NCBI GenBank assembly: GCA_038373885.1
Contig: JAWZYV010014416.1
Location: forward strand, 1-64,000
Source: Cheiracanthium punctorium
Lineage: Eukaryota > Arthropoda > Arachnida > Araneae > Cheiracanthiidae
DNA: 64,000 nucleotides
Direction of reading: 5' to 3'
Part shown: positions 56,185-64,000 of the stretch, piece after piece
Layout of the letters: each line of letters opens with the position of its first letter
Numbering within the stretch: position 1 is the stretch's first letter
Position numbers and translations under genes: made by a program
The notes under the pieces: generated by a model
Databases searched by the model: none
The model's input: only the letters and a program-made list of their open reading frames with translations
What the model was told of the DNA's origin: nothing

Positions 56185-56815
56185 ACCCACCGCACGACCA
56201 CTTTTCAGAATAGTGAGAAATTTGAGGTAAGTGTTTGTGTTGATAACTATTTTTAAAATTATTCAAAGAAAATGCTATTTTCGGGAAAGGGTTAACTATA
56301 TTCCGTGCAAGTTGGCGGTTGTGTATATCTTTCTGCAGCTTTATTCGGGATTTTAGACACGTCTTGAGGTCTCTGAAAATGGCATCAGGAGAGCAATCCC
56401 GCCTAGCATGTATATCAATTCATATATATAACAGGAACCATAAATGCTATTCTAATATATTACTACTTTCCAGTATGTTGGAAAACTGTTATCATCTGGG
56501 CTTTTAAAAAATCCGGTAATCTTTCACGGGGAAAATTATAGGTGTATTAGACATTTTAGCTGCATGAGTAAAATAATCTAATTGGTTCTTTTAAATCAAT
56601 TGAACATCATTTGCAATTACACGGTATTATTGTCCCCGAAGAATTTTGTTTTCAACCTATACATGCGAATAACCAAGAACTACTGAGAGTAATTGAGTTT
56701 TTGGCTGATGGACTAAACAGCAAAGATTCTTCATGGGTATTAAATAAATGTTTATCAGAAATCTTTTCGAAGTTTCGCTTTTTTTTTACCCCTTAAGCGT
56801 ATGCACATTATAAGT
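56185..56815. other. no gene seen
   Basis: Short frames at 56319-56507 and 56611-56796 have no recognisable domain. Confidence 0.4.
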
Positions 56816-56817
56816 TT

Positions 56818-56979
56818 CAGGGATGGACGGTAAACGAAAAATAGACCTGTCAAGCTTCGGGGAAAATAGCTACAAAACAACTGTCTCGTCTCAGAAAATC
56901 CCTGATTTTTAGACATAAAAACGGCTTTCTCGTCTTCCAAAGAAAACAGAAAATATTCGTCTCGTCTCGCATCCATTTC
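56818..56979. mobile_element. worn TAGGGATGG-type hAT MITE
   Basis: CAGGGATGGACGGTAAACG at the left and CTCGTCTCGCATCCATTTC at the right correspond to the inverted ends of 11252-11428; GTCTCGTCTCAGAAAATCCCTG inside also matches. No duplication is visible. Confidence 0.6.
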
Positions 56980-56985
56980 TAATTA

Positions 56986-57134
56986 CCGTATTAGCCGAAT
57001 ATAACGTGACCCCGAAATTTTTCATCAAGATAATTAGAAAAATCCTGTATTTAGGCTTCGAATTTAACGCGAGTCAGATTTTTAACAAGAAATGATCAGT
57101 CAAAAAATATCGCTTTATATTCGGGCTAATACGG
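56986..57134. mobile_element. TA-flanked MITE, 149 bp
   Basis: CCGTATTAGCCGAATATAA faces an inverse CCGTATTAGCCCGAATATAA, with TA at 56984-56985 and 57135-57136. Tc1/mariner-type target choice. It follows the MITE at 56818 within 10 bp. Confidence 0.75.
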
Positions 57135-57139
57135 TAGTT

Positions 57140-60050
57140 AGCAAAAAGGGGGAAATTTTTTGGAACAATTTTCAAGTCTGTCTTGTAACTTTCAAAGTAA
57201 AGTTCTAGAGGCGTGTAATGAAATGTCGTTTCTTTGTAATCTGGGTCTAAGAGGAGACAAAAGCACCTTTTGAAGTAAATACTGCTCCCTCGCATGTATA
57301 AATGTTTAATTTCGATATATATAACATTCTATTTCCATATATTTATTTAAATAATTGTAATGAAATCGCTGCATGAGCACTAGTAGCATAAATTGATAAA
57401 AGCGTATTAGGTGCAATAATATCATACTTATGAAATAATTCGTGCTTTACGATATAAAAAAATCTACAGCTTACTTCCTTAAAAGAAGATTTTTGAAACT
57501 GTTACAAAATCTCTAAATGAACATTAAACAAAAATCGCGATTCTCCTCTTAAAACGTTACAGAACTGCTCCATTTTACAATATAAGTCAATGCATTAGTT
57601 TTTAAAACACAGTCAGTCAATAATAATAATTGGAGAAACAATATTTAATATTCAGTTGCTGAAATCCAAGTTCATAGCTATTGTGTAAATATATTTTTCA
57701 ACTTTACCGTATTTATAATTTAGAAATGACTGACTGAAATCAAAATGACTTTTTTTTTCTAAACTAAGTACTATAGCTCAACTATTTTAAAGTACAAGGA
57801 TGTATTTAATTTTTCAAAATTATACGGAATGTAGTGGTAAACAAAAGCAACACAGAAGATACTTTATTAATGTAAAATACGTATAATTTTGGAGTTGATC
57901 CTTTATAAAAGAGTGAAAATTGGAACTGAATCAAAATGTCTTAAAACTTCCATAAAAAATATAATATTATTAATTTTAATTTTTTCATAGGTTAGTAAAA
58001 AAGCAAAGTCAGAAAATTTTACAAGTTTCGAACGAATTCTAGTTTCCCCCAGCTTGCAGTATTTGCACTCAATCCTAATTACAGGAGAGAAAAAGAAAAG
58101 AATAATTTCAAATTGGGCTGTTTTAAAGGGGAGAGATTCAATACAACGTTTACTTAAGACAAGTTTACCACTTCCGGTAAAATGACAAGTACAACTCATT
58201 ATTGGTTTTTCATTACCTTCAGCATAATGACGCTGAAGGGAATTATACTCATCATGCAGTCCCCAACTTATATCCTTAATCGCTTTTTGTGAATAGTAAT
58301 TTTCCTCTTAGATTATGGCAAATACTTAAGCCAACCTCAGCCTAACAATGCCATGAGTATACTGGTTAATAACAAAAAACACTCAAAAGAAACTGGTGTT
58401 TAAAACGATAAAGAGCTTTATAAAAATAAACATGCATTAATGCTACTTTTCGCAATGGACACGTGTTTAATATTTATGTAGGTTTTTAACAAAGTTTTAA
58501 TTGTTTATTTTACTAGTTGATAAGTTCAAAAAAGAAAAAAAATTGTGACGTTAACGTATTGTGATCAGCCAACGCCCTCTAAATGTAGAATGCCTTACAA
58601 TGGACGACAAGTCCAATGTGCTGAATTCGGCAGTACGTGTGCTAATTGCAGAAATATTCATATCATTGATCAATATCTTATCTTTCTGCTACCAACTGTT
58701 ACGCTTTCCACAAAAATATCTTGGCCGGTAATATTTTTGTGCATCTGATAATTACTTACTCCTTTATTTTCGGAACTGTGTAATTGATTTAGCGAATTAA
58801 ATTTTGGACTCAAAATTAAACTGTCTGAAAATTGTGGTGGTAAATATACTCAAAAGAAGCATTGGTAGCTATGTACATCGTTCACTGTTAGAATTTCTTG
58901 GTATGTCCCTTCCAATTAGTTCCCAGTCAGTGGAATTTCATAACAATTATATTCATATCCATCATCTAATTTTAATCAAGACTTATAGAATGAAACAAGT
59001 TTCTTTTTTTAATTTAAGCGGCAATTTCATGCAGTTTTTCATTATTAAATCTCACTGGAAGAGGTTAATGTGATATTCATCAGCTGTATCCTTTTTAAAA
59101 AAATACAGTCAATAAATGAGAAGAAAGAAGGCACATAGCAGTAAATAACATAAATGACAAATACTTCACTATTATTTACTAATAACCCCCTCCGCCCCAA
59201 ATCCTACAAAGGTCAGAATGGAAATTTTGTAGTCAAATATTACCATTCTAAGCATTTGTCTTTATTTTATGATTCAGAACTTGCGAATGCTGTTAAAACA
59301 ATTAACTTTCTGCAGCTGTTTATTGTTCCTGAATACATAAAATCCTCGAATTACGCTTTGCTTTGTGATCTCTGATGTGATTAGCGAAGGCACTAAGTGG
59401 CAAATCTAATTTTCACCTCACCATTGTGTAGATTGGCATGTCTGCCGGTTATTCAATTTAAGGCAATGAATCAGAGAAGCAGATTGAAAATGGATGGAGA
59501 AAACTTTCGTAATATTTGTCACAAGATTTAAAATACACAATCGGCAATTGTAAAATGCTTGACGTTTTTTAAGGACTATAGGACCATAACGTTTTTCATT
59601 TTTACTGTTTAAGAATTATTGCGCAAGATTCTCCGATTAAATTAATTTTCTTGCAAATAAAGGTAAATTCAGGTTCTCTTATAGACTCATTATCTTCGGT
59701 TATGTATCTTTTTATTAATTTATCATCACAGTATGAGTTCCTATTGCTTTAAATGTGCGTTGATTGTAACGAAATTTTGCTGTATGGTGTGATGTATGCA
59801 CAATACTGTGTACCCTAGTTAAAAATTATTAATGTAGCCTTTTTAACGCTTTTAGAAGCAGAAAAAAACTACCTTTGCATTACGGTTTATGCCCCATAAC
59901 TGATGAGAGTGTAGTTCAGAGAGTCAAGAGAAATAAAATAAGTTTTATTGAAGTTCATGAGAGCTTATTCTTTGAGATTGACAGAACATTTACATTTCAG
60001 GTGCCCGAGATCAAAAAATAATTCTAGATTGTGCTCTAAGAGTTAATTAT
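57140..60050. other. no gene seen; one MITE
   Basis: AT-rich sequence. A palindromic MITE lies at 58686-58872. Bases 58555-58600 (CCAACGCCCTCTAAATGTAGAATGCC) resemble one end of the CRE-bearing MITE family. Short frames at 57903-58199, 58804-59073 and 59154-59375 are unassigned. Confidence 0.4.
58686..58872. mobile_element. palindromic GCTGCCAAC-type MITE
   Basis: GCTACCAACTGTTACGC at the left; the inverse TAGCTACCAATGCTTC at the right with TTTACCACCACAATTTTCAG (minus strand) matching the arm at 55370-55400. Confidence 0.5.
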
Positions 60051-60055
60051 GAAAA

Positions 60056-60635
60056 AGCAGCGTTGCCGCTTTTAAGGAACATAACTAACCACTTGCTGTA
60101 AACAGTAATCTTCCTGTTAGAATAAATATATTTTTGTTACACCTGTAGCTAAGGGTTCAAGGTCATGTCCTCCTCTCTGTTAATTACCTAAGTATACAGC
60201 TTTGGGTATTCCTATTCACTGGTTCTTAGTATTTGCCCTGTGAAGTGTCAATTTCATTTCTCGGTGACAGTAAAAGCTTTCGTTGTGTTATTCACTTTTT
60301 ACAGCGCGACTTTATGAACAAGTTTGAGACCAAGCAATCAAGTTTGAAAATAAAGGCAAAAAAGCTTGCCCTGCATATTGCCAAAGTTTGGGTTTAAAAC
60401 TAGTAGCACGATATGTCAACTCATTTGTTTCGTGGTGTCACGAGAATTCAGTGTGACCGTATTTGGTCATTACCGTTGTTTGCGCCCTTTATAGTTGTTA
60501 ACCACTATTTTTAGTAAACAGCATACTGTTCCTGATAGCTTGCCACAGGAGTTAGTAAAGTTTGCTGTATTGTAACAAAAATAAACTACTGTTTGAAAAA
60601 AGTGGTTGTTCATATTCCTAGATGCTGGCAGCTGC
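60056..60635. mobile_element. palindromic GCTGCCAAC-type MITE, 580 bp
   Basis: Left: GTTGCCGCTTTTAAGGAACATA, ACTAACCACTTGCTGTAAAC, AGTAATCTT. Right, inverted: GCTGCCAGCATCTAGGAATA, GAACAACCACTTTTTTCAAA, CAGTAGTTT. This is the longest member, with terminal repeats of about 60 bp and an unrelated interior. Confidence 0.6.
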
Positions 60636-60984
60636 ATCTACATATATTTTAATCAGTCATTCTTTCTTTCTTTCTTTTTCGGTATATTGGTAATAGACAT
60701 GAGTTCGGGTTCAGTTTTCCGTAACCGATCCCAAGTGATGTTATTTAAGTCAGATTTCATTTCATAGCCTAAGCTAATCAATAAGCCAAATACAATTATT
60801 TTATTCTTACATTTATTCTTTGGATGTAAGAATTATAAAATAGACCGATTTTTTACGTTTTTAATTCCATATTCATTGAGCAAAATTGCATTTTAGAGGA
60901 AAAATATGTATACATATTTCCTTAAAAATATTTTCTCGTATACATATCATTAATTAAGAAATGATATGAGTTTAAAAAATTTGA

Positions 60985-62785
60985 TGTGTACAACACATGA
61001 CTTCCTTGCACGTCTATTAAATCAAAATTATTTTCGACGCACTTCATCTAAACTTATTTGTTTGAAAGAGATAAAATATCACTAATAATAAGGTTTAGCG
61101 ATTTCTAGCCAAATATTTCGATATCGCCAAGCTGAGTTTAGTTTGAAAGATTTCCTTCTAACACTTTATTTGGCGATATTTCACCAAAAGCCGACAAGCT
61201 TGAGATAGTTTGCGAGATTTTGGGGATAGCCAAAGTAGTCATTGACCACAGACTTTCCATGAACTGAATGCATCCATACACCTCAATGTATTTAAAGTCA
61301 TTTGGCTCACCCTGTAAATAAATTCCCAGTCGATTGCTGTCAAAAAAGATTTTGAAAACAGTTAGATACTACAATAGTTCTAAATACAAAAGTTCAAAAT
61401 TCTACGGGTAAGTTTTAGAGTTATACAAAATACGATATAATTTTTGTCGCCAAATTCGGCGATATTTCGGCGAAACTCGTCAATGTCGACGACATATGGC
61501 GAGATTTTAAGCATGGACTAAACAATGACAGATCATCGCCAAATTTGGCGATATTTCGCCAAAACTCGCGAAGAACGATGAAAAATGGCGATACTTTGGG
61601 CATGGACCAAATGACTGACTATCGCCAAATTTGGCGATATTTGGGCAAAACTCGCCAAGGTCGACGACAGACGGCGAGATTTTGGGCATGTACCAAACAA
61701 TGACTGTCTACAGTTGTATTATATTGAAGATGTCCATAGACATTAAAGTACTGAAATTCTTTTCGGTATCCTGTAAATAAACTCTCCAGTAGATTGGAAC
61801 CAAAAATCAAGATGCACAACTAGATGTTACATACAACAATCTTATATATGAAATTTCAACATTCTGTCAATAATAGTTTTTGAGATTTCTGAGTTAAATA
61901 CATACACATGTACACCAAAAGTCGCCAAGCCCAGCGACTTTTAACGTAGTTCTTGAGGGAGGCACGTGACCGTGGTCGGATCGTTACCTAACTTATGTGG
62001 TAGGACGGTATTATGCTTAAAATGGATGAATGCCCCTAAAATCGCCATAGACCATAATGCATTGGAAATCTTTTGAGTTTTCCTGTAGCAGAACTATAAA
62101 TGACAAAGACACTTTCTTAATGGAGAAATTCATTTTGTAACTCTTAACAGCATATATCACATCTGAGTCGTTTGAAATAGCCCAATACCACTAAAATACG
62201 CTTTAATGAATTTCGGCCCATACAGCGTAATGTATTTAGAATCTTTTGAATCGCCCTGTAGATAAAATATGCAGTCGCATAGAACCAAAAGGGGAATGGC
62301 ACAATAAGATGTTACTACAATCATAAATATAAAGTTTCAACATTCTACGCCTAATAGTTTTTGAGATATGCGAGTATAATGAATCTCGGCCCATAGAGCG
62401 TAATTATTTCGAATCTTTTGGGAGGTCCTGTACATAAACTAGCCATTCGATTGCGACCAAAAGTGGAGGTGCATAACTAGATCATCCTAGAAGAATCCTA
62501 AATATCAAATTTTGACATTCTACGACCAATAGTTTTTGAGATATGCGAGTTGCATACATACGTACGTACGTACAGACGGCATGGAAAAACTGACCAAAAT
62601 AGACTCGCCGCTGATCAAAATGAGTTGCAGACGCGTTTATATGATCGTGCATGCTAGCTTACGATGAGATGCATCGAAAAATTCTTAAAAGTAGATTTAG
62701 AGGTAGTCAAAATCGGTTTTCTCTACGAAATTTGGCCCCCGAAATTTTTCGGGATCACATTACTTCCTTATACTACGTTTTTTAA
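60985..62785 (-). mobile_element. ~1.8-kb element, copy 2 of an inverted pair
   Basis: The reverse complement of the element at 36536-38510, with scattered substitutions and small indels. One end shares GATGTG then CAACACATGACTTCC (60983-61005); the other ends near 62780 at AACGTAGTATAAGGAAG (minus strand), lacking the first ACTTCCTTGTACGT of copy 1. The ~86-bp GGCGA repeats (61440-61690) are kept. Confidence 0.65.
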
Positions 62786-62789
62786 ACGG

Positions 62790-63286
62790 AAAAAAGACGC
62801 TTAGAACTGACGCTTTATCTGGAGAGCTTTAAATTAACGTTATTTTAACGATCGATGTTACCTGGGAAGCTGCATGAAAACGACGTTTCCGACATCACAT
62901 GTGATTCTGAATCCTTATTACGTGTCCATTAAAGTTTTTCCAATCATTATCAGACACCCTGTATATATATCGCATGGTTTAACTTATGGGATGAAACATT
63001 TAAAAGTGAAGCTCTTATGTCGAAATATTTTACAGCTGAAAACTGCTAGTATTTAAGTGCACTGAACAGCAAGTACGTAGCAAGTATTATAGGCTTTTTG
63101 GGTGAACACCTGTGCCTGTTACGAACACCTGTTAAAAGTCTGATACGGACACTTTAGTTTCACAAGAAATCAGCAGTCATAATCCGGCTCGCGGACAGTC
63201 ACTTCTCCGCAGACCAGTGGTTGCGGAGCATTGTAATATACAATCAATGATAATCAGACACTTAATTCATATATATATACAAGGGG
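62790..63286. other. no gene seen
   Basis: Mixed sequence with an ACACCCTGTATATATAT stretch at about 62956 that resembles a mariner-type end. Confidence 0.4.
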
Positions 63287-63700
63287 GGTTATAATTAAAC
63301 TTCCTATGTAAACACCCTTCTGGAGCTGAAACGGGTGAGCCGATTGCCACCAAACTCGGAATAAGACCTACACACGAGATGCGCACAAGGACAAGGAAGA
63401 CTTTTAAAAAGTTTAGTTCAAGAAATGACCACTAGTGGCGCTTTGCATGGTGAATTCAGATAGAAACGACAATTTTTTATATATTAGTTGATAAATTTCG
63501 AAATCATTGTGAATTCGTCATTAATATTATTTTTATGAAGAGCGCCACCCAGTGGAGATTTTTTGAACCATTTTTCTCCATATTCCGTGATGAATATATG
63601 CATATCGTGAATGGTCTATACACTTAATTTGGTTATACTATAATCCATACACCCACTTCTGCTCTAGAAGTGTGTTTATACGTGAAGTTTAATTATAACC
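63287..63700. mobile_element. TIR MITE, 414 bp
   Basis: GGTTATAATTAAACTTC is perfectly inverted at both ends, with the match continuing through TAAACAC and CTTCT-GAGC (about 38 bp). Inside, GCGCCAC(C/T)(C/A)AGTGG-type words appear in both orientations (63431-63444 and 63541-63556). A diverged relative is at 27840-28150. TA lies a few bases outside each end. Confidence 0.7.
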
Positions 63701-64000
63701 ATAGAGTATATTAACAACCAGAAATCAAGTTTAGTCTTTATTTATATACAAAATAAATTTTCAAGTTAGTGCGGATGGTATTGTCGCAGTCTATCAATGT
63801 TAAGAACACTTGACTCTTCCTTCCGTGACTCCTATTCCTTATTCCTTCCGTGACTCCTATTATTGCTCGGGTAAAAGCAAATGCTGTATAAATGTTTGGA
63901 TGTGTCCCTCTGTTAGATTATCACGAGTTATGCTTTATTATGAAAAACAGACCTTTTAATAAAGCTCGTGCACTTTCTGTATTCATATTCAAATCATAAT
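63701..64000. other. no gene seen
   Basis: Contains a short direct repeat of CCTTCCGTGACTCCTATT at 63817-63862. Nothing else is recognised. Confidence 0.4.

Overview
This window looks like repeat-dominated, AT-rich nuclear DNA from an animal, most likely an arthropod and plausibly an arachnid. That placement is an inference from the transposon mix: Ty3 pol, Jockey-type LINE, hAT, piggyBac, Tc1/mariner and Tigger-like elements, and tRNA-derived SINEs. I found no convincing exon of a host protein-coding gene, no rRNA, no intact tRNA and no CRISPR array. The window is best read as intergenic or intronic DNA built from layered mobile elements. Long open frames occur only in retroelement remains.

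Left part (1-9,700): an old dispersed repeat split by a small hAT element with a perfect 8-bp duplication (2,280-2,431); two piggyBac-like elements flanked by TTAA (3,254-3,537 and 3,874-4,149); and a minus-strand mariner relic (5,115-7,690). The relic contains a 1.6-kb element with AAGCTTG arrays at both ends, which itself holds a hAT insertion with a perfect 8-bp duplication and a SINE. From 8,614 begins the first of about eight copies of a foldback MITE family that carries TGACGTCA sites.

Middle-left (9,700-29,350): a small TAGGGATGG hAT element; a second mariner relic split by a 5'-truncated LINE (11,695-13,569, minus) with a 13-bp duplication; a tandem repeat (14,697-15,665) that on the minus strand repeatedly encodes an endonuclease-type GDFN motif; a ~156-bp satellite block (21,640-22,770); a Tigger-like element with long terminal repeats around a ~79-bp minisatellite (22,929-24,287); several SINEs; and a third mariner relic.

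Centre (29,357-38,510): a Jockey-type LINE with near-complete ORF1 and a decayed ORF2 runs in frame straight into the pol gene of a Ty3-type LTR retrotransposon. The LINE stops inside its reverse transcriptase just after the GVPQGS box. The Ty3 part continues through RT, RNase H and integrase to a polypurine tract and a 3' LTR. The LTR abuts a ~2-kb element that is present again, inverted, at 60,985-62,785.

Right part (38,510-64,000): mostly MITEs, SINEs and foldback structures in AT-rich sequence, including a hAT insertion that splits a MITE copy (44,473-45,193), a 750-bp near-palindrome (51,561-52,312) and two further palindromic MITE families. Nothing here works as a pathway; the genes are decayed transposon genes. 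The main value of the window is its insertion history, much of it dated relatively by target duplications and empty-site comparisons.
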